Made by a program: the position numbers and the translations under genes. The notes beneath the pieces were generated by a model, which made no database searches, was not told the DNA's origin, and saw nothing but the letters and a program-made list of their open reading frames with translations. 64,000 bases of DNA from an uncultured Collinsella sp. (lineage in GTDB: Bacteria > Actinomycetota > Coriobacteriia > Coriobacteriales > Coriobacteriaceae), in NCBI GenBank assembly GCA_938005465.1, contig CALLNU010000034.1, positions 62,001-126,000 of the forward strand, read 5' to 3'. Positions 1 to 11,600 of this stretch are shown piece after piece. The first letter of the stretch is position 1; the number at the start of each line of letters is the position of its first letter.

Positions 1-28
1 ACGTTGCTGATATTTCTTTGAGGATCAC

Positions 29-1801
29 ATGCTGAAGAGGTTTCTTTCGTATTACGAGCCCCAGATGGGGCTTTTTGTTGCTGATACTGTTTGTGCTCTG
101 GTGCTTGCCGCCATTGACCTTGCTTTTCCTATTATTCTGCGCAATTTGACCGGTGGGCTATTTACCCAGGGTCAGGCTGCCATTATGCAGGCGCTCGGCA
201 TGATCGCGGTGGGCTTGGTGCTGATGTATGCCGTCCGCTGCGCCTGCCGCTATTTTGTGAGCTATTGGGGTCACGTGATGGGCGCGCGTATGGAGTCCAA
301 AATGCGCGAGGACCTGTTCGACCAGTATGAGCGGTTTAGCTTTGCGTACTTCGACCGCAACAGCTCGGGCGACATGATGAGCCGCGTGGTCAACGACCTG
401 TTCGATATCTGCGAGGCGGCGCACCACGTGCCCGAGTGGATCATCATCTGCGGCATCGAGATTATCGGCTCGTTTGTGATCCTCTTTACCATCGCCCCGG
501 TGCTGGCGCTCGCCATGGCCGTGGTGACGGCGGCGTTTGCGGTCATAATGTTTTGGCAGAACATGCGCATGCGCGAGGTCTTTAGCGACAACCGCAAAAA
601 GATCAGCGGCATCAATGCGCAGCTGCAGGATTCGCTGGCGGGCATGCGTGTGGTCAAGAGCTTTGCCAATGAGGAGACCGAACGCTTCAAGTTCCGCGCC
701 TCAAACAATCGCTATCTTTCGTCCAAGGAGAACATGTATCACGCCATGGGCGTCTATACCGCGACGTATGGCCTGCTCTCGGGTGTGCTCTATGTGATCG
801 TGGTGCTGCTGGGCGGCTGGCTCGTTGCCCAGGGGCAGCTGCAGGCGGTCGATATGGCAACCTTCGCTCTCTACATTTCGCTGTTCTGCACGCCGCTCGA
901 GACACTCGTCAATTCGGCCGAAACGTATCAGAAGGCTATCGCCGGCTTTAAACGTATGGACGAGGTGCTCTCGACCGCGCCGGATATCCAGGACAAGCCG
1001 GGCGCTACGGATCTGCAGGTGACTGCCGGCGCCGTGGAGTATCACGACGTGTGCTTTAACTACGAGGATGTCGAGCTGGGCGAGGGCTATGCCGACGAGC
1101 GTCCCGTTATCGACCATATGAATCTGTCCATCAAGCCCGGGCAGACCATCGCGCTGGTTGGCCCTTCGGGCGGTGGCAAGTCCACGACCTGTTCGCTGCT
1201 GCCGCGCTTTTATGACGTGGCTGCCGGATCCATTAGCATCGACGGCCAGGACGTGCGCGATGTGACGCAGCAGAGCCTGCGCCGCGCCATCGGCCTGGTG
1301 CAGCAGGATGTCTATCTATTTGACGGTACGATTGGCGAGAACATCGCCTACGGCAAGCCGGGCGCCACGGCAGAAGAGATCGCCGAGGCCGCCCGTCGCG
1401 CCAACATCGATGCCTTTATCGAGTCGCTTCCGCAGGGCTACGACACCGTGGTGGGCGAGCGCGGCAGCCGTCTTTCGGGCGGACAGAAGCAGCGCGTTGC
1501 CATCGCGCGCGTGTTTCTCAAGAACCCCAAGATCCTGATTTTGGACGAGGCGACGAGTGCTTTGGATAACGAGAGCGAGGAGGCGGTGCAGGAGTCACTC
1601 GAAGAGCTGGCACGCGGCCGCACCACGATTATTATCGCCCACCGTCTTTCGACCATTAAGCATGCCGATGAGATTGCGACCGTTGAGCATGGTCGCGTTG
1701 TGGAGCGTGGCACGCACGAGGAGCTTCTCGCCCGTGGCGGCACCTATGCCCGTTACTATCGAATGCAGTTCGAAGGTGCGCGTGCGCACGAGCTCGACTG
1801 A
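29..1801 (+). CDS. ABC exporter, fused membrane and ATPase domains
   Basis: A 590-residue ABC half-transporter that would pump a substrate out of the cell as a homo- or heterodimer. Residues about 1-310 form a six-helix exporter domain and about 335-590 the ATPase. Walker A GPSGGGKST is at 378-386, signature LSGGQ at 482-486, and Walker B ILILDEATSALD follows. A GAGG site lies just before the ATG. Bases 1-21 read as a possible last few codons of an upstream gene ending in TGA, which would fit the usual tandem pairing of such half-transporters, but this cannot be proven from 28 bases. The substrate (drug, lipid or peptide) cannot be told from sequence. Confidence 0.93.
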   Translation: MLKRFLSYYEPQMGLFVADTVCALVLAAIDLAFPIILRNLTGGLFTQGQAAIMQALGMIAVGLVLMYAVRCACRYFVSYWGHVMGARMESKMREDLFDQYERFSFAYFDRNSSGDMMSRVVNDLFDICEAAHHVPEWIIICGIEIIGSFVILFTIAPVLALAMAVVTAAFAVIMFWQNMRMREVFSDNRKKISGINAQLQDSLAGMRVVKSFANEETERFKFRASNNRYLSSKENMYHAMGVYTATYGLLSGVLYVIVVLLGGWLVAQGQLQAVDMATFALYISLFCTPLETLVNSAETYQKAIAGFKRMDEVLSTAPDIQDKPGATDLQVTAGAVEYHDVCFNYEDVELGEGYADERPVIDHMNLSIKPGQTIALVGPSGGGKSTTCSLLPRFYDVAAGSISIDGQDVRDVTQQSLRRAIGLVQQDVYLFDGTIGENIAYGKPGATAEEIAEAARRANIDAFIESLPQGYDTVVGERGSRLSGGQKQRVAIARVFLKNPKILILDEATSALDNESEEAVQESLEELARGRTTIIIAHRLSTIKHADEIATVEHGRVVERGTHEELLARGGTYARYYRMQFEGARAHELD

Positions 1802-1820
1802 TTGATATGACAGGAAGTTT

Positions 1821-2783
1821 ATGGCTGACAAGAACCCTTTGACTCCGGAAGAAGTGACGGAGTTATTCTCCGAAATCGATGCATCCGGCGTCTTGGATCC
1901 CACGCTCGCCAAAAAGCGTACCGAGCGCATGCGTGAGAAGGAGGCTGCGGCCAAGCGCGGTGACAAAGCGGCGCTAGCGCAGCTGCGCAGCGAGGACCGC
2001 GCGAGCCAGGCAAAACATATCGACCCGCTGTCCGAGGACGATCCTTCGGGCTCGCAGGTGAGCCATACCATTACGAAGACCGCGATGGCCGTGGTCATCG
2101 GTATTTTGGTGCTGATCGTGGGCATGCAGATTGGCTACGGCGTGATGCGTCGTCTGAACACCGCCAACCTGTCCGAGAGCGTTTCGGTCGATACCGTTTC
2201 GACCGCGCTCAAGGGTGGACTTGAATGGGGCAACGGCTTTACGCAGTTCCCGCTCGACTTCACCGTCGATGAAGCCGATGAACGCACGGGCACGGTCGAG
2301 GTGACGGTGTTGGACACATCGTCTGCCAACGAGCTCGAGCTGCTGTCCAACGGGCAGATTCAGGCCGCGGCGCTTGCGACCAACGCGTTGCTCAACGATA
2401 AGATCGACCGCGTGGTGTATAACGTTCACGCCTATATCGACGAGGATAGCAACATTCAGCACGATTCCTTCTTTGGCATGTTCCCCGCGCGCGGCCACCA
2501 GAGCGCCATTTTGACGTTCGTGTGGACCAAGAGCTCATCCAACGCCACGAGTATCGACTGGAAGATGCGCATCGTGAGTATGGATGACACCATCGCCGAG
2601 CGCATTCAGAAGCAGGTGAACTCGGTGTCGTCGTTGATTGAGGACCCGGTGGTGAGCCAGACCAAGATTGACGAGGAAAAGGCCGAACGTGACCTGGAGC
2701 ATCGTCTGCATGGCCGCGAGATTTTCCGCGGCGGCAAGCCCGATCGCACACCGTCCGAACTGCTGGAGCAGGACAAGAAATAA
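1821..2783 (+). CDS. Hypothetical single-pass membrane protein
   Basis: A 320-residue protein I do not recognise. Residues 1-85 are charged and probably cytoplasmic (it opens with an acidic stretch around TPEEVTELFSEI and a Lys/Arg-rich segment). One strong membrane helix lies at about 92-115, and the rest is a mixed alpha/beta domain, probably outside. It begins 19 bases after the ABC exporter with AGGAAG upstream of ATG, so the two are likely cotranscribed. A strong terminator follows at once. It may assist the exporter; that is inference from position only. Confidence 0.8.
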   Translation: MADKNPLTPEEVTELFSEIDASGVLDPTLAKKRTERMREKEAAAKRGDKAALAQLRSEDRASQAKHIDPLSEDDPSGSQVSHTITKTAMAVVIGILVLIVGMQIGYGVMRRLNTANLSESVSVDTVSTALKGGLEWGNGFTQFPLDFTVDEADERTGTVEVTVLDTSSANELELLSNGQIQAAALATNALLNDKIDRVVYNVHAYIDEDSNIQHDSFFGMFPARGHQSAILTFVWTKSSSNATSIDWKMRIVSMDDTIAERIQKQVNSVSSLIEDPVVSQTKIDEEKAERDLEHRLHGREIFRGGKPDRTPSELLEQDKK

Positions 2784-2794
2784 TAAGACGTCAT

Positions 2795-2834
2795 CATCCC
2801 GCGTGAGCCACAAGCCTCGCGGGATGATTTTTTA
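2795..2834 (+). terminator. Rho-independent terminator
   Basis: Ten-base-pair stem TCATCCCGCG / CGCGGGATGA followed by six T. It closes the exporter/membrane-protein transcript. Confidence 0.9.
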
Positions 2835-2956
2835 ATCCCCGTCCCAGAAAAATCATTATGCATAGAAAGTCATAATTATCATTTCGTAAACATTTCGATG
2901 AAATTAACGCCATGAGGCATACTTGCGGTTACAATACCGCGAGGCCTAACTACACA

Positions 2957-2988
2957 CCTTTAAGCCGGTCCTGTGAGACCGGGAAGGA
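2957..2988 (+). promoter_or_regulatory. Probable PyrR-binding RNA hairpin over the carA RBS
   Basis: The leader reads CCTTTAAG, then a stem CCGGTC / GACCGG around the loop-side motif GTCCTGTGAGAC, then AAGGAG. These are the conserved parts of PyrR-binding loops (CCUUUAA, GUCC-N-G-N-GAG, AAGG). The 3' side of the hairpin abuts the carA ribosome site at 2984-2989, so PyrR with UMP bound would be expected to block translation, as in actinobacterial pyr leaders. No terminator/antiterminator pair is visible, which favours translational control. A TACAAT box at 2930-2935 is a possible -10 with no clear -35. Confidence 0.72.
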
Positions 2989-2993
2989 GAACT

Positions 2994-4433
2994 ATGGCGA
3001 ACAACCATACCGCGGGCGCTGCCGCCCGCACCTTCGCGCCCAGCGAGCTTTGCCAGCGTATGCTGGCCAAAACCAGCAAGGGCACCTGCGGTCCCTGCAT
3101 CCTGTATCTTGAGGATGGGACCATTTTTTATGGACGTGCATGCGGCGCCGAGGGCACCGCGACCGGCGAAGTCTGCTTCAACACCTCGCTCGAGGGCTAC
3201 TTTGAGGTCATGACCGACCCGAGTTATGCCGGCCAAATCGTAACCATGACCTATCCGCAGATCGGCAACTACGGTATCGACGAGACCGACGTCCAGTCGG
3301 CCTTCCCCGGCGACGCCGTGCGCCCTGCGAGCGCTCCGGCCATGCGCGGCATGATCGTTCGCGACATGTGCGCCACGCCTTCTAACTGGCGCTCGGCCGT
3401 TAGCGTGCCGGAGTATCTGCGCGCCCACGGCATCGTCGCTATCGAGGGCGTCGACACCCGCGCTCTGGTGCGCCATCTGCGCGACAACGGCTCCAAGATG
3501 GGCATTATCTCGACCGAGATCTTCGACGTCGACGAGCTTGCCGAGCGTCTGGCCGCAGCGCCCACGCTGGTAGGCGAGAACCTGGTCAAGACCGTGAGCT
3601 GCCCTGAGCCCCACGCCTTTGCTGCCGCCGACCTGCCTGCCACGCATGACTTTGCGCTTGCGGTTGCCGCTCCTGCCCGTCACAAAGTGGTCGCCTACGA
3701 CTGCGGTGTGAAGCGCGGCATTCTGGAGGGTCTGGTCCGCGCCGGCTGCGACCTTACCGTCGTGCCGTGGGATACGCCTGCGAGCGAGGTGCTCGATATG
3801 AATCCCGATGGCGTCTTTTTGTCCAACGGACCCGGCGACCCCGACGCCGTGGTGGAGACCTACGAGCAGGTGCAGCAGCTGATCGGCAAGGTACCGGTCT
3901 TTGGCATTTGCCTTGGTCACCAGATGATCAGCCTGGCCTGCGGTGCCCAGATGGAAAAGCTTAAGTTCGGTCACCGCGGTGGCAACCAGCCGGTCATGAA
4001 CCTGGTAAGCCGTCGCGTGGAGATCACCGCGCAAAACCATGGCTTTGGCCTGCTGTTCCCCAGCTTGGGCAAGCTTGTCCCCGAGCTTTCCGGCGGCGAG
4101 ACCGAGCATGCGGCTGATGGAGATCTGCGCGTCTGGGTGCGCCGTGGAATCGCGCCGGTCGTGATGAACGAGCGCTTTGGCCGTATTCGCCTGACACATG
4201 TGAACCTCAACGACGGCACCGCCGAGGGCATCCAGCTGCTCGACGCCCCGTGCTTCTCGGTCCAGTACCACCCCGAGGCCTCGCCTGGCCCCACCGATGC
4301 CTACTATCTCTTTACCGCCTTTACGCGACTCATGGACGGCGAGGAGAACTACCTGGACATCGACACCGCGAAGGACCGCCTTGCCGGCTGGAACTTTGCT
4401 GAGTCCGAGACCGCTGAGACCGAGGAGAACTAA
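2994..4433 (+). CDS. carA: Carbamoyl-phosphate synthase small subunit
   Basis: Glutaminase subunit that frees ammonia from glutamine for CarB, the first step to pyrimidines and arginine. The N-terminal CarA domain is followed by a class I amidotransferase domain with GICLGHQ (nucleophile Cys306) and QYHPEASPGP (His426, Glu428). Start chosen at ATG 2994 with AAGGAG five bases upstream; an in-frame GTG at 2973 lies inside the PyrR hairpin and is rejected. At 479 residues it is about 100 longer than usual: there is an N-terminal extension of about 35 residues and an insertion of about 40 between QNHGFGL and THVNLND. The carB ATG starts one base after the stop. Confidence 0.97.
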   Translation: MANNHTAGAAARTFAPSELCQRMLAKTSKGTCGPCILYLEDGTIFYGRACGAEGTATGEVCFNTSLEGYFEVMTDPSYAGQIVTMTYPQIGNYGIDETDVQSAFPGDAVRPASAPAMRGMIVRDMCATPSNWRSAVSVPEYLRAHGIVAIEGVDTRALVRHLRDNGSKMGIISTEIFDVDELAERLAAAPTLVGENLVKTVSCPEPHAFAAADLPATHDFALAVAAPARHKVVAYDCGVKRGILEGLVRAGCDLTVVPWDTPASEVLDMNPDGVFLSNGPGDPDAVVETYEQVQQLIGKVPVFGICLGHQMISLACGAQMEKLKFGHRGGNQPVMNLVSRRVEITAQNHGFGLLFPSLGKLVPELSGGETEHAADGDLRVWVRRGIAPVVMNERFGRIRLTHVNLNDGTAEGIQLLDAPCFSVQYHPEASPGPTDAYYLFTAFTRLMDGEENYLDIDTAKDRLAGWNFAESETAETEEN

Positions 4434-4434
4434 C

Positions 4435-7749
<3,315 letters not shown>

Positions 7750-7760
7750 TTGACCTGGTC

Positions 7761-7849
7761 GGCCGGGACGGAGGGGGCCGAGTTTCCCCCTTCGCTCCGG
7801 CTGCAAGCAGAGTCGCTCAGGAGGAAACTCGGCCCCCTCCGCCCCGGCC
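7761..7849 (+). repeat. Long palindrome, conserved-loop family copy 1
   Basis: Twelve bases after carB, left arm 7761-7787 pairs with right arm 7823-7849 over 27 bp with one mismatch. The 35-base loop (7788-7822) contains CTCCGG and AGTCG. The same loop, with changes, recurs in reverse orientation at 15217-15244, where the stem arms are a quite different sequence. No T tract follows, so it is not a simple terminator. Confidence 0.8.
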
Positions 7850-7923
7850 TGCGGTGACTCGGCTGCACCGTGTGCTGCCGAAGGGGCTTTGCGCGATGAC
7901 TAGGGCTGGATAAAAAAGAGAGT

Positions 7924-7987
7924 GTGGGCAGAGCCCACGTTTTGTATGGGGTCCTCCGGTGAATTGCATTCACCGGAGGACCTTTTT
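7924..7987 (+). terminator. carAB terminator region
   Basis: A small hairpin GTGGGC/GCCCAC (7924-7938) is followed by a strong 14-bp stem GGTCCTCCGGTGAA / TTCACCGGAGGACC (7950-7982) and five T. This is the best stop for the carAB transcript. Confidence 0.88.
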
Positions 7988-8008
7988 GTGGCTGGCTGAG
8001 AGTGCCGC

Positions 8009-8211
8009 TGGACAGTTAGTTCAGATTTGTATTTTTGTGAGGGTGGAAAAGGCCGATTTGAGCTCAAATGAGCCGTTCTTGGCGGTCTGATGCGACAAGG
8101 ATGCGCAGTCAGGAATGAGAAAAGGGCGTCATTGGGTCTAAAACGGCTTCAAAACGATACGTTTGCACGTAAGGACCCGGCCAAAAAATACAAATCTGAA
8201 CTAACTGTCCA
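8009..8211. repeat. 203-bp terminal-inverted-repeat element, copy A
   Basis: The ends are 28-bp perfect inverted repeats starting TGGACAGTTAGTTCAGAT. The inside has no convincing gene. Copies B (47613-47815, also exactly 203 bp) and C (49131-49332, 202 bp) share the ends, while the interiors have diverged; A and C still share a GATTTGAG/AAAT stretch. It behaves like a MITE, though no target-site duplication is visible. Copy A stands alone, in the gap after carAB. Confidence 0.85.
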
Positions 8212-8245
8212 CCACCCTCCGTCAACCTCTCATTCCAAACCAAAT

Positions 8246-8343
8246 CAGCCAACGTACGTCATAGCAATCTCCGGTAGGTCGCAGGACGGCGGTCGAGCTT
8301 TTCTCTCGGGAAACTTCGCGAAGCCCAGTTCCCGAGGGAAAGG
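8246..8343 (+). repeat. Conserved-loop palindrome, copy 3 with 40-base head
   Basis: A 40-base head beginning CAGCCAACGTACGTCAT is followed by a hairpin: arms 8298-8312 and 8329-8343 pair over 15 bp with two G-U wobbles. The loop contains ACTTCGCGAAGC. The head is repeated almost exactly at 15148-15187, and the loop resembles that copy, but the stems are unrelated. The two copies bracket the GH31 gene. Confidence 0.8.
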
Positions 8344-8669
8344 TATGGTCTGTGTAATACCAGATAAACAGTACATTTTTGCTAGATTGGTATTTGACTG
8401 AAGAACCAATTGGTATGGCTTATTAAGCCCACCTTGCCGTTGACGCTCATTTTACTGTCGCTGGGAGAATTCCGAACTTGGATGCGCAAGTGCTCCCATA
8501 TATTGATATGACCTAGTAGGTGGCTATCTGGTTACTACCAGTTGGCCCCTTGGTAACGGGTGGCCCCATTGTGCGGAATGTACCGAACATCCCCGTTTGA
8601 TACGTTTTCTCATGCTGCCGGGGGGGGGGCGCCCTCGGCGCCTTAGCATCTCGGAAGAAAGGAGACCAG
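8344..8669 (+). promoter_or_regulatory. Leader of the GH31 gene with G10 tract
   Basis: Holds no gene. ATTGGTAT occurs at 8386-8393 and 8409-8416, the second inside the palindrome ACCAATTGGT; this resembles half of the dre sites bound by NagR/YvoA-type GntR repressors (weak). A run of ten G (8620-8629) sits inside a hairpin closed by ATGCT (8612-8616) and AGCAT (8645-8649), 40 bases before the start codon. AAAGGAG at 8658-8664 is the ribosome site. Slippage of the G tract could alter expression. Confidence 0.5.
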
Positions 8670-11600
8670 GTGCGCAGGAATTCCATTTTTACGAAACGGT
8701 GGGTGAAGGGAAGTGCGGTCCTCGTTGCCACTGCAGCGACGCTCGTGTTTGCCAATCCCCAGCAGGCGATTGCCACGCCACTCAAGGGCGTCGACTCGGC
8801 GACCGTGTCCCAGTCTGCCTCGAATGTCGTCGACATCGATTTCGCTGACGGCATCAAGGGCCGTATTACGTTCCTCGAGGACGGTATTTTCCGTTATAAC
8901 GTCGACCCCAAGGGTGAGTTTTCCGATTACGCCACGCCGCGCAGTAAGTCCCACACGGCTAAAATCCAGGCTCAGCCCGATACCTCGGACACCTACAGCA
9001 AGCCGAGCGCGACGGTTGCCGACAAGGGCGACACTATCGAGATCACCGGCGGAAAGGCGACCGTGATCCTGGACAAGGCGACTGGCAAGATGAGTATCAA
9101 GTCAGGCGACCGTGTCGTGGTTTCCGAGTCCGCGTCCCTCGACCTTGATAAGAAGGGTACCGTCCAGACGCTCTCCAAGGAGAAGTCCGAGAACTTCTTT
9201 GGCGGCGGCACCCAGAACGGACGCTTCCTGCACACCAACCAGACCATCGCCATCTCCAACACGAACAACTGGACCGATGGCGGCGTTGCCTCGCCCAACC
9301 CGTTTTATTGGACGAGTGACGGCTACGGCGTACTCCGAAACACGTTTGCAGAGGGTTCCTACGACTTCGGTTCCACGGACTCATCGACGGTCACGACTTT
9401 GCACAGCGAGAATGAGTTTGATGCCTACTACTTCGTGGCGACCAACGAGGGCGCTTCGAACGTGGCAACCGAGATGCTGCAGGACTACTACAAGGTGACC
9501 GGTAACCCGGTGCTGCTGCCCGAGTACGGGTTCTACCTTGGTCATCTTAATGCCTACAACCGTGATGGCTGGTCAACGACCTCGGGTCAAAAGAAGTGGG
9601 AGACCAAGGGCAGCAAGTCCTCGAGCGAGAAGGGCGACGTTAAGTACGAGTCTGGCATGTCGACGGGCTACAAGCTCGACGGCACACTTGCGGCCGAGAC
9701 GCTCAACGGTGAGGGCCCTTCGGTTGATACCGAGAACATGAAAGCGACCGATTTCGACCGCCAGTTCTCTGCTCGGCAGGTTATCGATGACTACGAGGAC
9801 AACGACATGCCGCTCGGTTGGTTCCTGCCGAACGACGGCTACGGCGCCGGCTATGGCCAGAACGGTTACTACAAGACCGGCGGCGTCAACTCCGACGGAA
9901 CGAGCTCGGCTGACCGTCTTAACGCTGTGCGTGCCAATGTCGACAACCTTAAGAAGTTCACCGAGTATGCCAACTCCAAGGGTGTGAGCACGGGCTTGTG
10001 GACCCAGTCCAACCTTGAGCCCGACAGCAACTCCGAGACCCCGTGGCACCTGCTTCGCGACTTCGACGCCGAGGTCAAGACGGGAGGCATCTCTACCCTT
10101 AAGACCGACGTCGCCTGGGTTGGATCTGGCTACTCCTTTGGTCTTAATGGCATCAAGACAGCTTATGACACGGTGACGACCGGCGCCAACAAGCGCCCCA
10201 ACATCATCACGCTCGATGGCTGGGCCGGCACGCAGCGCTTTGGCGGCATTTGGACCGGCGACCAGTATGGCGGTAACTGGGAGTACATTCGCTTCCATAT
10301 CCCCACGTATATCGGTCAGAGTCTTTCGGGCAACCCCAACATCGGCTCCGACATGGATGGCATCTTTGGCGGCGACCCCATCATCTCTGCGCGTGACTAC
10401 CAGTGGAAGACGTTCACGCCCTCTATGCTCGATATGGACGGTTGGGGCACCTACCGCAAATCGCCCATGACGCACGGCGATCCCTACACAGGCATCTCGC
10501 GCTTCTACCTCAAGCTCAAGGCGCAGCTCATGCCCTATATCTACACGAGCGCGGCCTCGGCGGCCAACATCGACACGGGTAACGGCGATGCCGGCCTGCC
10601 CATGATCCGCGCCATGCTGCTTTCCGACAACTCCGAGTACGCCGCAAGCACTTCGACGCAGTACCAGTATATGTTCGGTGAGAACTTCCTAGTGGCACCG
10701 GTGTATCAGGATACCCAGGCAGATGAGAACGGCAACGACATTCGCAATGGGATTTACCTCCCCAACTACGGCACCGACGAGAATCCCACCATCTGGATCG
10801 ACTACTTCTCGGGTAAGCAGTATCGCGGCGGCCAGGTTCTCAACAACTACGAGGCTCCGCTTTGGAAGCTGCCGCTGTTTGTGAAGGCCAACGCTATCGT
10901 GCCGATGTACGCCGAGAACAACAACCCCGAGGCCGTGAGCGACACCAACACCAAGGGTACCGACCGCAGCCAGCGTATCGTCGAATTCTTCGCCACCGAG
11001 GGCGACGGCACCTTTACGCAGTACGAGGACGACGGCTCCTCCATCGAGAACAACACGACTGAGGACGATACCTACGGTACGATCGACAATATCTCCTACG
11101 GTGAGCATGTGAGCACCGTCTACAGATCCGAGGCCGCAGGCGGCACCGCGACCTTTACCGCCGAGGCCTCGCAGGGCGGCTACAGCGGCTACGACTCCAA
11201 CCGCACCACGACCTTTGTGGCCAACGTCTCCGCCAAGCCCACGAGCGTCTCCGCCAAGAACGGCGGATCCGCGCTCAACGTGGTTGAGGTCGACTCGCAG
11301 GAGGCCTTTGACGCTGCGACCCCCGAGGCCGGCCAGGCGGTCTACTTCTACAACGAGACCCCCAACCTCAACCACTACGGTAGCGACGCAGGCAGCACCG
11401 AGGCCGAGCAGGGCGAGAGCTTCAACAACACCAAGATCACCACGAATCCCAAGGTCTACGTCAAGTTCGCGAAGACCGATGTCGCCACGGCAGCGCAGAC
11501 GCTCGAACTGGGCGATTTCGTGAACGCCGATGCCACGCTCGCGGCCGACCGCTTCAACGAGAGCCTCTCCGCACCCGCGAACCTTGCTGCCCCCGAGGAC

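Noticed and set aside
8009..8211. Small gene inside repeat copy A (frame at 8090)
   Set aside because: The frame runs across the repeat end into the next repeat, has no site, and has no counterpart in copies B and C.
7750..8669. Riboswitch upstream of the GH31 gene
   Set aside because: No conserved core of a known class was recognised; the structure present is explained by repeats and the G-tract hairpin.
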